Part shown: one piece after another, positions 13,253 through 24,985 of the stretch
How the letters are laid out: every line of letters begins with the position of its first letter
How positions within the stretch are numbered: position 1 is the stretch's first letter
The notes under the pieces: model-generated
The model's input: only the letters and a program-made list of their open reading frames with translations
Told to the model about the DNA's origin: nothing
The model's database searches: none
Translations under genes and position numbers: made by a program
NCBI GenBank assembly: GCA_963457665.1
Contig: OY735218.1
Span: forward strand, 50,248,681-50,312,680
Source: Thysanoteuthis rhombus
Lineage: Eukaryota; Mollusca; Cephalopoda; Oegopsida; Thysanoteuthidae
Direction: 5' to 3'
DNA length: 64,000 bases

Positions 13253-14010
13253 TAAAAATCGTTAGAGGGAAGGTGAGAAAAATAAAAATGTCGAGAAACT
13301 TGAGGGAAATGCAAGAAAAATGTAAGATGCTTAGAGATTGGAGGAAGAGAGGAAGAAAAACGAGGTTAATTGTGAATGAACTGATGAACATAGTAATAAT
13401 TACATTGTTTTGACAAATTCGAAGGGGAGGACGAAGGAATGAAGGAAAGTAGGAGAGAATTACTGAAAAGGAACGAACGATGAATGAAAAAACCTAACGA
13501 GTCAAAAAGAGATGAAGGAAAAAACAGTTATACGAGCATTTTTCATAATATTTGATGATAAAATGGGTTAAACAAAGAAAAAGGAAAGGAAGGAAGGAGA
13601 ATGGAGGAAGGATAGGCAGAAGGAGGGGGAATTGGGAAAAAGAAGGGGAAGAAAGAAGGCGAAATGAACGCTAAAATCATTGAAGAGACGGAAAAAGAAA
13701 AATGTGGAAGAAAATGAAAAAAAGAAGAAAAAGGGGTTGAGAAAATAATCAAGAAAGTGGCAAATGAAGGATAGAAAAAAAAATTATGAACGAAGACTGA
13801 AAGTGAAGGGGTGAGTGAGTACAAAGGAACGAGATACGGAAAGAATGGAAGGATAAAAATGGAAGAAACAAAGAGGAATGATTACAGAAGAGACGGTAGG
13901 AGGTGGGAAGAAAGGAAAAGGAGTCAGAAAGAATGAAATAAAGGATGAAAAAAAAAGGTAGTAAGAAAATGAAGAGAAAAACAAAGAAAAGGCGTTAGCT
14001 ACAAGCAAGA
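13253..14010. repeat. Purine-rich (A/G) domain of about 750 bp
   Basis: The + strand is strongly biased to A and G (GAAGGAA, GAAAAAG and AGGAAG words), with few pyrimidines over about 750 bases. Long minus-strand frames rich in Phe, Ser and Pro come from the bias alone. Mirror-like purine tracts can in principle adopt triplex structure. There is no tandem unit, so it is an imperfect polypurine tract. Confidence 0.85.
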
Positions 14011-14123
14011 AAAGCTACCGAACGAGATGCTGTGTGCTTCACATTACGCAGAATAGTTTCCTATGGGAAAGGAGCAAAATGCAATAGAAAAAAAATCCAT
14101 TCACGTATATAAAACGCTATGTG

Positions 14124-14127
<4 letters not shown>

Positions 14128-14214
<87 letters not shown>
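14128..14214. repeat. (AT)n microsatellite
   Basis: Uninterrupted AT array of about 87 bases. Confidence 0.97.
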
Positions 14215-14216
<2 letters not shown>

Positions 14217-15489
14217 ACTACTTTAGGCAGAAGTGTCCTTGGCTACACTTTAGTCCCAAGAATAGAGCACAGTAGGAGCACTTCTTCATCCGTATTTTTT
14301 TTACTGGGTACTTTTCTAATGAGCATTATGCTAGTCAATAAATAAAGAAGAATGATTTTTAGAAAAAAAATAGAGGAACAAGAAACACTGCATCACATGC
14401 ACGCAGATACTACATGGATTTGAGACTGGAGGCCAATTCATACGTGAATATTCCAATGATTCTATTTTTCAGGTAATATGTTGAGGAAGCAAGAAATATA
14501 GAAAGGGTTCCCTCGCCAGAAAGGAAATAGAAACTGAAAAAACAAGAATAATCACACACACATACTACACTCTGATCATTAGTAAAGGATTGATCAATGC
14601 ATTACCTATAACCTACCGTCACTTTTGGCGGGTTTTATTGTTATATAAATGAACTACAGAGAAGTGAAAAGGAAGAGAGGCAAATAAGGGAAAAAAATAC
14701 AAAAGTTAGGAAAAAGTTAAAAAAATAAAAGAATGATAGACATAATCAACATTGCAATCATTTCAGCTAATTTCCCACTGACTAATTAATACGTAATGAA
14801 CACAATGCTTTTGTTGTGTCCTGACTAGCCTATCGCCACCGGCTCTGAATAAGTAGGAAATAAAATAAGAGGGAAACGTGAACAAAAAACACCGCCTTTA
14901 GGAATAAATAAAAATTGCAAGCAAAGAAAACGTGGAAGACAAACAAGAACTCTTTTGCAAAAGAGTGTAAGAAAAAACAATCAGTGAAATTATTAATTAA
15001 ACAGAAAACAAAATAAATTCGAGATCTTGCCTCCGCTGTAACGCTATTAACACAAGTAAAATAAAGAAAACAATGGATTATATTTTCATCGCTTATTGTA
15101 CAGAAGTAATTCCATCTCTCTACTTCATGCTCTTCTTCTACAATGATGGCTTGTTAACCATGTGTAGAATAACACAAGCTGACTCAGGGCAGTTCAGAAC
15201 AAGAGGTTCTGTTTGCTATAATAGATTAAATATGTCGTGGCAACAACTTGATAATTAGTAGCAAGAGGCGAAAGAATCTAATCTTCTGTGAAACAATGTA
15301 CTTAGAGATAATGCCTAACCTTTTTTAGTTGGACAGTTGTCGGAGCGACTCTTCATATAATAAGAGGTAAAAAAAGAACCGGTCCTTATTGTTAGATCTG
15401 AAATGTGTACGTACGCATACTCATATAAACGAATAGATGGATAGTCTAAGATAAATTCTTATGAAGACATAGATATCAATAGACATGAC
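14215..15489. other. Unassigned A-rich DNA
   Basis: No gene is supported. The stretch stays A-rich on the + strand between 14.3 and 15.1 kb. Confidence 0.5.
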
Positions 15490-15870
15490 TAGATATATTG
15501 AAAGGTTTGAATAGACGGATGTAGAAAGATAGGTTTATAGATATGAATGGACTGGAAGAAATGAATGGGCAGATATGAATAGACTGGGATAGATAGTTAG
15601 ATAGGTAATGAATACGATTAGATATGAATAGTTAGTGATGGACAGAGATGTATGTAGAGACCTATGTATATGAATATATATTGGAATATTTGAATAGATT
15701 GTTAATGAGTAGACCGGATAGAATGGATATGAATACACCAAGATTGATAAAAAAAATAGATATGAATGAACCAAGATCCATAAATGAATAAAATGGATAG
15801 AGCAAGATCAATACGTATGGATTTCGAGATCGATAGATAGATAGATAGATAGATAGATAGGTAAATAGAC

Positions 15871-15902
<32 letters not shown>

Positions 15903-15911
15903 TGATTGATT

Positions 15912-15955
<44 letters not shown>

Positions 15956-16215
15956 GATGGATAGATAGATAGGTATATAAAAATGAAACAAAGATAGATA
16001 TGAATAAGAGATTGATAGATATGAAAACCAGATAATAAGATAGATTGAATAAATATGAATGGACTGAGATAGATAGATTGATAGATATACAGATATAAAT
16101 AGACCTGCATGGATCAGATAGATAGACATAGGGATAGACATGAATAGATAGGGATAAACTGGGACGTAAGTATGGATAGACAGATAAATAGAATGATACC
16201 AATAGGCCGAGATAG
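15490..16215. repeat. (GATA)n domain, core at 15828-15971 with degenerate flanks
   Basis: The core is nearly pure GATA/GATT units. The flanks, over about 700 bases, are full of ATAGATAGA and GATATGAATAG words, so an old tetranucleotide array has decayed from its edges. Minus-strand peptides of Tyr-Leu-Ser-Ile repeats are artefacts. Confidence 0.93.
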
Positions 16216-16920
16216 ATTGCAGGATTTTGCTTCTGTATCGGTAATTGATGTTCATGAAGGAAAATTTTGTTTTGAATATCTAATTACAGGTAAATGGTAA
16301 TTCAGTAATTTTGCCAATGCACACTTTTGACCTCCCATGACAAAGTGACGTAACAAGAAAAATCATCTGGAATTTTTTTTTTTTTTGCGCCAGAATACAA
16401 TTTATTCATCGGGCTCTGATAACGTAACATAAGTGATTCGATTATCCGATCATTAAATACTCTTTTCATTTCTATATGATGATTGGATTTAGTAATCGAA
16501 ATTCTTAAAAGCCGGGCTGAAGAATGCATTAGATGCACTTATTTTGGGATCTGAATCTTAATCATATATCAGGTGAATTACGGAAAAGAAACTCTGATTG
16601 AATCATTTAATCATATATAGATATGCATCTCTGTGCACTTATTGTACTTTCATGCAGTGTTATTCAACGATGTTGTTGCACAGGATATTATTATCCAATA
16701 ATCATGCAGAATGAGAATCTGACATGAACTACCATACATATGTATGCATTGTAAATTACGTGTTTTTTAGGAACCTTTGTAAATAAGGTAAATAAGGTTA
16801 TTGTTTAAACAAATTAGATGATTTGTAATTTTAAGTGTCTTCTATATACAATACCACATTAAGAAAAAACCATATATATTACGGCATGGCTTTAAAAATA
16901 CAAAAATGAAGCTATGTATT
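16216..16920. other. Unassigned AT-rich DNA
   Basis: No feature was recognised apart from a T-run at about 16372-16386. Confidence 0.5.
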
Positions 16921-16925
16921 AAAAT

Positions 16926-16990
16926 CACAGCCTAGAGGATAAGACGCTTGATCAACACCGCTGGAGAGCCGTGTTGATATTACCGAAACG
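16926..16990 (+). repeat. tRNA-like SINE head fragment
   Basis: CAGCCTAGAGGATAAGACGC resembles a tRNA D-arm/A-box. About 30 bases on, GTGTTGATATTACCG is a poor B-box match. Spacing fits a decayed tRNA-derived head. Confidence 0.3.
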
Positions 16991-18222
16991 ATTACATAAT
17001 AAACAATTGATGATCCGAACAAGGAAGATTTATTCATAATACCGTGTATTTAGTTCTGTATAAAACATAAAACCCACTGAAAATACAGAATTAGCCTTTT
17101 GTGAAATTTGAACCAACCAATCTTCATGCACCTTCAGGCCAAGCCTGCTCTTACTGATTTAGCTTCAAGCACTCGTTCAGCAGGCAAAAAGCCTGAACAG
17201 ATCGAGTTAAGTAAGTATCCGACCTATTGACAATTGGGATTTTCATTTCTGATCGGACCGATTCACTCACTGTACTGAGCGAACAACGTTGACTTGAACG
17301 GAGAAGTCATGCGTGGGATTCAAACCCTATGTCCGTTGTGCGAGTCATGGTAATTCAATCAGTAAGAGCCAGTTTGAATGAAAATCACCCCCCAACATAC
17401 ACACGCACACACATATATGTATATACATATTTTTTTCAATACATTATATATACAAGTGTGTGTGTGTATTCATCAAAGATATCTGAACGCATAATTTTAT
17501 ATAAGATTGCCAAAATTATCTCCCTGACCAGAAAGATAAAGGTTCAGTGTGTTTTGGAAATCAATTCATTCAACCCCCTCCCATCTGTAGGTGTGCTGAA
17601 AGTAAATTGAATCTGTGACGCCCTCCTAAAACACCACGAATCATATTTCTGTAGTTCACATTCATTTTGAAATATTGAAATGAAGAACTGAAGCTTCGGG
17701 GAAAGGTGCCGTTTTGGTAGCCGTGCAAGCGATAAAATTTGACTGAGTTCACAGTAGCAATCAAAAGGACATAAATATATCTTTTGTCTTGACTTTCCCA
17801 TCTTTGTTGTCTCCAATAAATCGAATTTCAATTAATTTGTGGTGGAAGTATGTTTTTTATTTGATTCCGAGCCAATTTAATAGCAGATGAAATAAGCCCA
17901 AACTCAAAACACACACAAAACGCACACACAATAAATATGTATATATATACGCCAACACACATATATATAAATATGCGTGTGTGTTCGTAAATGTATGCAC
18001 GTATGTGTGTGTATGCATGCATGTGTGTTAGTGCGCATGTACATGATATTGAATTGCGTTATGCTACATTGAAACTCTCATTTGAAATGATCCTCAGTTA
18101 ATCATACTCATTGTAGCATTAAAGAAACAAACAGATCAGATACAGACCGTGAATTAATAAGAATGAGAATTTGGAGTTCAAAGAGAGAGAATGAAAATAG
18201 AAAAAAACAATGAAAGAAAATT
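16991..18222. other. Unassigned DNA with a weak minus-strand B box
   Basis: CATAGGGTTTGAATCCCACG, read on the minus strand at about 17313-17332, matches a B box, but I could not recognise its A box. Short CA/TA mixtures lie at 17398-17470 and 17908-18040. The minus frame at 17544-17831 has no identifiable domain. Confidence 0.4.
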
Positions 18223-18292
18223 AGGCTGCTCCAAGAATCGAACCTGCAACCGGTAGTGTTGCTCCCATCAATGAGTTAAACAGCTGCAACTA
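18223..18292 (-). repeat. tRNA-derived SINE head or tRNA pseudogene
   Basis: On the minus strand, an A-box-like TTTAACTCATTGATGGGAGC is followed about 20 bases later by a good B box, GCAGGTTCGATTCTTGG. Length and spacing match a tRNA, but the T-arm and acceptor stems do not pair cleanly. A purine-rich stretch lies on its 3' side. Confidence 0.55.
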
Positions 18293-18494
18293 AAGTGTAA
18301 GACTAAATAACTATGTCTACTATAACTTCTCATCCTTTTTCATCCACGGTGGATATTTGCTCTATTTTTTTCTCCCAATGCAACAATTATATTATTAAAG
18401 AATGGATGTATGATCCGACTCAATGATTATATTTGAATGATGTCATTTAAAACTCTTGATAGGAACTATTATATCATAATTCCATTCCTTAATA

Positions 18495-18496
<2 letters not shown>

Positions 18497-18541
<45 letters not shown>
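18497..18541. repeat. (AT)n microsatellite
   Basis: Uninterrupted AT array of about 45 bases. Confidence 0.97.
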
Positions 18542-18542
<1 letters not shown>

Positions 18543-20069
18543 TCAAATTTAAGCTTAAGCCAAGACAAGAAAGGTGATATTCAAAGCTGGCAGACGTGTA
18601 CTAGCAGGATCTTTTTAAGATAAGTATTGGAACCCACATCTTTTCGAAGTTTGGATTGCTCTTACATTGATTTTTGATATCGGGACCATTAGCAAGTGGA
18701 AGTTTTTAGCTAGAGAGAAACATTTCCAGGGTCAACTATTATCAGAGAACTCCATTTATACCGTACAACTTTTTTTTAAAAAATTCATAAGTTTATAAGT
18801 CTTTTTTTCTAATGAATTATGTATTAAATGTATTAATATCAATTATTCATTACAGATTTTGCTTCTCTAATGTTGACGGTGATGATCTGAACTATACTGA
18901 TTTTCTATTCGGCAACTGGAAATTCTTCATCACATAATATAGTTAAAACATTAACATATAGATATCATCATCCTGACATAATTTTGAAAGGAAGCGAATA
19001 AAAACATGATAAATTTGATTGAGTTTTGTTCCATCATTGTTAAGAGTACTTTACAAGTACTTAGAATCTTTCAAGTTCGTAAAGGGTATTAAAAGGATAA
19101 GGCTAGCAGTGGATAAACTTAACTTTTACTTCAATTTTAACTGGAGGCAAATAGTCCGATATTTGTACTATATACCTATATAATAGATGAAAAAATCAGA
19201 AGAAGAAAAAATTATGAGTAAAAATGTGTTTATTTATTAGAACGGGATTCTACGTCTTAGGAATATAAATCTTGTCAGCTTGGCTGAGTTGTTAACAGAG
19301 TAGCCTACCAATCACTGATCCACCATCTTAAATCATTAGAGAGGAATGTTGATTCCATACATTGGTTTGGTTTAAAGTAACTGAATCGATAAACTGATTA
19401 TTTTACGACTACGAATTAGGCTAAGATCGGATTCGTTATTCTTATTACGGCGGAAAACAAAGATCACCACAGCATTTAAGTTAGTCTAGAAATTAACATA
19501 ACTATATAGCTGTTTTCTGGGGGAGAAAATACTTATGATAGTAACAAGCATGCATCTTGATATTCATCACGCATAACTTACCTCAGCATGTGATAAAATG
19601 GGTGTAGGGAGAATTGTACAAAGCTTGTCTTGTCTCTCTCCAAAATATACATTCAGTATCCTTTTAAACAATGGTAACTCAATTCATTATATTATATTAT
19701 GTCATTGTTTCCGTAAAAATGATTATTTTTCTCTTATAATGGAGTAGCACGAAATCAGTCATTTTTCACATTTCACTGATTTTGTTATAATAAGTTTTTG
19801 AATGATTCTATTAATTTTCCCCGAATGCAGCTGTTCGCGAGTTCAATACTGGCTGGATGTTCTGAACATGAGGCTCTATGCTACATTAAGCTAAACTTAG
19901 TAGATTTTTATACAACAATGAAGGAACAAGAATTGTTCGTATCTGTCTAATTTTGGTACCAGAAAAGAATTTATTCGTCGGAATTAATTATATATCTAAT
20001 TATAGACAATCTAAAATCCTCTCTTTCATTCGGGGTCAGACATTATTTTCCAAGATTCTTTGAAAATAT
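18542..20069. other. Unassigned AT-rich DNA with weak SINE-like traces
   Basis: GGCTGAGTTGTTAACAGAG at about 19282-19300 resembles a tRNA A box. GAGTTCAATACTGG at about 19840-19853 resembles a B box. They are too far apart to be one head. No gene is supported. Confidence 0.4.
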
Positions 20070-20460
20070 ATGACTTATAGGTCCAGAAAATGAGAAATTC
20101 TAAAGTGAAAAACAATTTTTACTGCTAAGAAACTAACGTTGCCACCATCTTTTGAAGGATTATTGCTTTCGAAGACTATAAAAACGAAAATATGACTTTA
20201 ATCACATTCACATTGACTGAAGCTTCTAGAAAGCATTATAGATAAAATTATTTATGTCATGCAAATTCTACTTCAGTTGTTGGGCCATTAAAGCAACCCC
20301 ATTGAGATTATATTCTCATAATATACCAATTTATTAGGGTCTTTTCATTGCAAGGCTCTTATCATTATTGATTGGTCTCTTGTGAAACTGTATGGTCGCT
20401 TTTGATCTTTTTATATAGACTTTCTTAAATATAATTTAAATACTGTAGATACATTTAATT
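20070..20460 (+). repeat. Local duplicate E, copy 1
   Basis: This aligns along about 380 bases with 21085-21450. Shared blocks include ATTGACTGAAGCTTCTAG/ATTGACTCAAGCTTCTAG, TTCTCATAATATACCAATTT (identical), a following AGGGTCTTT, and a final TTTGATCTT and AAATATAATTT. No coding sequence was recognised. Confidence 0.85.
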
Positions 20461-21084
20461 CCTTTTTGGAATGTGTGTGATCCATTCCAACTTATTATGC
20501 CTTCACAGATGACAAAAAAAAGTAAAGAGGGTGCTGAAAGTATGACACCAAGTAATCATATCTACACAATTGGAAGTATCCTAGATTAAAATTGAAATAA
20601 AAAATGGATGGTATTAACTATTCAATGGCAAGACTATCATAGCAATAATGGCAAGTTTTCTGCATTATTTTGCTGCTTAGTTGTCATATATGAATTTAAC
20701 TCTAAATCAAAACGCTAACATCTGTAAAAACTAACCGTAACCCTTAATATGATATAGCGAAATCTTAGATAGGAATGCATTGAATTCGTGCAGGAAAGGT
20801 AATAACCGCCAATAAATCTTCATAAACATTGTGTTTGCCCGAGTCATCTGTATGAGGATGTATCAAAAGCTTGAGAAGAGTTTGATAACATAATTCAAAA
20901 CTATTATCTTCATTTGGTAAAAAGATGCTAAGTATTTATCTATCTTCAAATTGGTGATATCTATCCCCAAGTAACTCTTTGGGGATTTTAACATAATATG
21001 GCTCCCTTTTCTTTTGAAAGAAAAATTTTTTTTCCAGACATCAGGAAGCAATAAACATTTTCGAAATACGTAAATTATCATTGA
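20461..21084. other. Spacer between the copies of duplicate E
   Basis: AT-rich, without a recognisable feature. Confidence 0.5.
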
Positions 21085-21450
21085 CTTCTGAGCAAGGAGA
21101 ATATAAATTCCAAAGTGCAGAATATTTTTTATACTGATATGAATCTGACGTTGCTAACATGTATTGGAAGATTATTCCTTTCAACGGATATCAAAATGAA
21201 AATATGATTTTAATCATCCACATTGACTCAAGCTTCTAGTAAGCACAATAGATAAAGATATTTATGTTATGTAAATTCGTCTTCTGTTGCCAGGTAATTA
21301 AAGCAGACTCATTGAAATGCTATTCTCATAATATACCAATTTATAAGGGTCTTTCCACCTAAGGGCTTTGTTCCCAGTCGATTTATCAATAGACCAACTA
21401 CGTTATTGCCTTTGATCTTCTTCTATGAAACTATCTCCTCTAAATATAAT
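21085..21450 (+). repeat. Local duplicate E, copy 2
   Basis: The direct-orientation partner of 20070-20460, about 1.03 kb downstream. The identical 20-base block and many aligned substitutions indicate an old tandem duplication or two insertions of one element. Confidence 0.85.
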
Positions 21451-23050
21451 TTTGATACACCGGCTACTCCAGGTCTCTCTGGGGATGAGTGCAGAAACTA
21501 CAGGAAGAGTAAAAGGCCTGTTCAAAAATTGATACTGAATAAAACGTTCTTATTGAACATAGCATTAAAGCCAGTTGTCGGCTTAGTGTCCCGATGAAAA
21601 ATGATCTTGAAATAGAGATATGCGCTAGTTAATTTACGATGGAGCAATGTACGTAGATTACATTTGAAACATATTCTTTGATTCTTGCTTGTCGCAAAAC
21701 ATTTAGATAATTGGAGAGATATGAATGAGAAGATAGAGATTAATTATGGGACAACTAATAGCAAACTGAGATAGATGGATTAATCACTCAAAATAAATCG
21801 TCAGGTGAACAATACGATCCACTAAAAAAATAGAAACAGGATGATATATGAGTTAGTTAGTTATCTTGCCTATTTTTGGCAGTGGTTATTTATTTAAAAA
21901 ATTAGTGATAAAAAAAACAAGCCGACACAAACTACAAGATCAATTTAGCATGAACATACATTGCAAATTGAAACTCTTCCTCTAACACCAGACTTTGAGG
22001 GAGAAATTTAACAAAATAAAAGATTATACTTTCTAAATGTCAGCCCTCTACCTTCATTGCTGTCGCCTGTACGTTTGATATATTTATACCCAGCCAGACA
22101 AGCTTTTGGATGACTCTCTTATCGTATAGAGTTATTGAGACATTGATTAATAAAAGGACCTAAAATAAATAGGCAGGTAAATAGATAGATCGAAAGATAC
22201 AAGCTGAGATTGATTGGTGGAAACTGATATAGATGGATATGAAGGGAACAAAATATGTATAAATAGACTGAGCTAAATAGATATAATGTCTGAAACAGAA
22301 AAAAAGTAATTGGCATAGGCTTAGACTTTGATAAACTACACGAACTGATAAATTGATTCCTGACATATACATATGAATGTGTGTATGAGTTAGTTTGAGT
22401 GCATATGTGTCGATGCAATGATAGATACTTCAAGTCAAACCTGAAACTTCGATTATATTTAAGTTAACAGACTTGAATAATTGCTTTATTATACAAATCG
22501 TGATATTTCTCCAAATGCTTCTTATCACAACGGAGTTTTATGAATAGACATCCACCATCAATCAATAATAGCCTCACAAAAGGAGACACCAATTATAGAT
22601 AATCATTGTCCATCAATTTAAAGAAGATCTCGTGCAATCATGTCTATTCCTCGATTCACATCAAACCGAACACACAGAGTCTTCCGCTCGTATTTGAAAA
22701 AGCAACGTTCTTGAGGAATACTCACTCGTGGTTTTGCAGTAATGGACTCTCATCATGAGTATAATCATTTTTGGATTTTTTTAAAAGTACTAACAATCCT
22801 GATCCACTCATCGAGGCTCATTTTCCAATAATTCACTCCGTCTTCTCAGGCAATCTTAGTCCAGTACGATACGTATTTTTTTTTTTTTTTTTGAGGGCAA
22901 ATTTATAAATTTCCTCCTCTCACTCATAGATTAGAGCATTCTTCCGAAAAAAAATACTTTGTAAGGTAGAATAATGTAAAGCAAAAGTCAAAGAACTAAC
23001 ATCATTTTTCCATGAAAACGATTCTTTGAGCGTTCTCTGTCCCCAAAATT
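21451..23050. other. Unassigned DNA with a degenerate GATA patch
   Basis: GATA/GATG words are frequent at 21710-21790 and 22170-22290. A T-run lies at about 22878-22893. No gene is supported. Confidence 0.45.
21930..21985 (+). repeat. Dispersed repeat family C, partial copy 2
   Basis: ATCAATTTAGCATGAACATA followed by CATTGCAA matches the 3' part of the copies at 11345-11530 and 23275-23515. Confidence 0.5.
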
Positions 23051-23274
23051 ATGACGTTGGTATGCTAGGCTGAGTCATCAGAAGTTTACTAGTGTATAGG
23101 AGTTCGGGGAAATTACTGAGTGCTGTCTCAGTAACGATCTCCTGCAAATGAAATGTTAAACGTTATTTTGCTTTCGTTTTTTTTTTTCCTAAAATATCTT
23201 TATATGGATACACTTATACAAAAGGCATGCACTACATGAATACGAATAAGCATAAAATAATGTATTGATAGTTC

Positions 23275-23515
23275 TTGTTCGTCACCCAATGGAAATTATC
23301 ACATGACCTACGTCTTCTGGCAGCAAACTGAGTTGATCATTCGAAAATTGAAAAAAGTGGGTTGACATTTGAAAACTGTGGAGGGGGGTGATCAGTGGAT
23401 ACGTTACTTTTCTTGCCTTTTGGGAGAGTTCAATAAAAAAAACACAAAATTCAAAAGGAAAGCATGTGACACACTAAGGGCTCGATTTAGCATGAACTGA
23501 CATTGCAATTAGATT
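23275..23515 (+). repeat. Dispersed repeat family C, copy 3
   Basis: See 11345-11530 for the shared blocks. This copy ends with CGATTTAGCATGAACTGACA followed by TTGCAA. It is diverged, and no transposase or RT signature was seen. Confidence 0.65.
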
Positions 23516-23727
23516 ACGTCCACTTGGAATCTACTCCTGTTTATTCTAGACATGGTAATGAGTGAATGTTAAACATCAGATCGATTAGAACGACCTTTGC
23601 ACGCAACACATGCATATATGACATGTACACATACATGAGTAGCCAAGCACCCAGCAAGATCAACCTGATAACTGAAGAAACCTTTTTATAGTTTGTGATG
23701 ACAGTCTCTAATAGAAATGAACTGATT

Positions 23728-23729
<2 letters not shown>

Positions 23730-23770
<41 letters not shown>

Positions 23771-23786
23771 AGAGAAAGAGAGAGGG
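23730..23786. repeat. (GA)n microsatellite
   Basis: About 17 GA units, then GAAA-interrupted units. Confidence 0.95.
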
Positions 23787-24734
23787 GGTGAGAGATGCGA
23801 GTTGGAAAAGATACTTGTACTTCAATTTAAGTGAATTCCTTCCCCTCCTCAGCTAATGACAGATTCATAGAAAGGTTTGCTAGTGTGTTCATCTGAAATG
23901 ATCCAATTGCTCCGAAATGTCTCATTTAAAACTTTGTTAAAGTAACAAACGACTTTTCTCCAGTACTGAATCACGTCAAATGTTTTTAAAAAAGAAGTAA
24001 AAAGGAATTGGATGCATCCATATTCCATCGATATAACAGACGTTCTTTTTCTCTTCCCAATCTTAACCGGATTACTAGGCATTCCCCAAAAGTTACGATA
24101 ACGTTGGCGTCATTTATGGAAGGTTGTTGGTGCAAAAGTTCTGTTATGTGTTTGCATCAGTGAGTTTGGTACTGCGTAATGCCATTGTGTCTGTAACCCT
24201 TGAAGAAAAGAGCAAATAAAAAAAAAGAGAACAAGAAGAATAGAAATAAGGAACTCGAACTCTTGAAGAAGTAAAACTGATCATGATTCCATATTGAAAA
24301 AATTGCATGAAGGACTCGTTGGAGCTTTAGGATGGAATTACAGAAAAAGAAGGTCACACTAAAATGAGATTAGTGTGTGACTGTTTCACTGTGAAGCACT
24401 TACAACGCATGTGCTTCCCTGAATTGGAAGAAACCTGCAGAGTGAAGCTTACCACGGAAAAATACTAAATAATCAATTAAAAAATCAGTGTATGAACATT
24501 ACTTTCACATTGGTGGGCGGTTTTTGGAGAGCAAGCGGAAAATCGAAGGTACGAAGGCAGAAAAACGGGAGGGTGATGTTTTGATTCCTATGCATAAAGA
24601 TCGGGGAAGAATTTTGGATTCTTTATGCATTTCCCTGACACTAACTTGGAATCCAGTTCCACAGAGAAAATATCAATACTTTTACAGATCCCTCTCTCTC
24701 CTCTCTGTCTCCATGCTTCGCCGTCTGCTTCCGA
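23787..24734. other. Unassigned DNA
   Basis: The minus frame 23849-24082 (77 codons) reads like a mixed-composition protein but matches nothing I know. The frame 24488-24760 is also unidentified. Confidence 0.4.
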
Positions 24735-24985
24735 TATTTCACGTGACATTGGCTGAATGAGCTTGGCATGCGAGATACTAAATAGATTCTGCTCTGTCTG
24801 TGAGTGTCCTATTTTTTAATGGAATTCCAGAGTTCTTAACTATTCCAAATTCATATCTCACATAGCATTGGCTCAATGTGCAAGTGACTTAATAGATTTT
24901 GCTATGATAAAATATTTGTCTGCAAGTGTCCTTTTTTGCTTAGAATCCCAAAGTTCTCCACTATTCCAAATTGATATTGGCTCCG
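24735..24985 (+). repeat. Tandem duplicate F, about 120-bp unit
   Basis: Two adjacent units, about 24738-24850 and 24858-24985. Each runs from TCACRTRRCATTGGCT, through TAATAGATT(C/T)TGCT and GTCTGYRAGTGTCCT, to AGAGTTCT/AAAGTTCT and CTATTCCAAATT. A third unit starts (ATTGGCTCCGCATGG) and is lost. Confidence 0.8.

Noticed and set aside
13543..14008. Minus frames rich in Phe/Pro/Ser resembling membrane proteins
   Set aside because: They arise from the purine-rich domain; the opposite strand is nearly all T and C.
15535..16255. Minus frames of 100-197 codons with Tyr-Leu-Ser-Ile repeats
   Set aside because: They are the translation of the GATA array, which happens to lack stops on that strand.
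17544..17831. 95-codon minus frame with mixed composition
   Set aside because: No domain, no supporting exon structure and overlap with another open phase; probably chance.
18223..18292. Possible functional tRNA gene on the minus strand
   Set aside because: A and B boxes are good, but the stems do not form a clean cloverleaf. Kept only as a SINE head or pseudogene.
23849..24082. 77-codon minus frame that reads protein-like
   Set aside because: No match to any family I know and no splice or context support. Left as unassigned.
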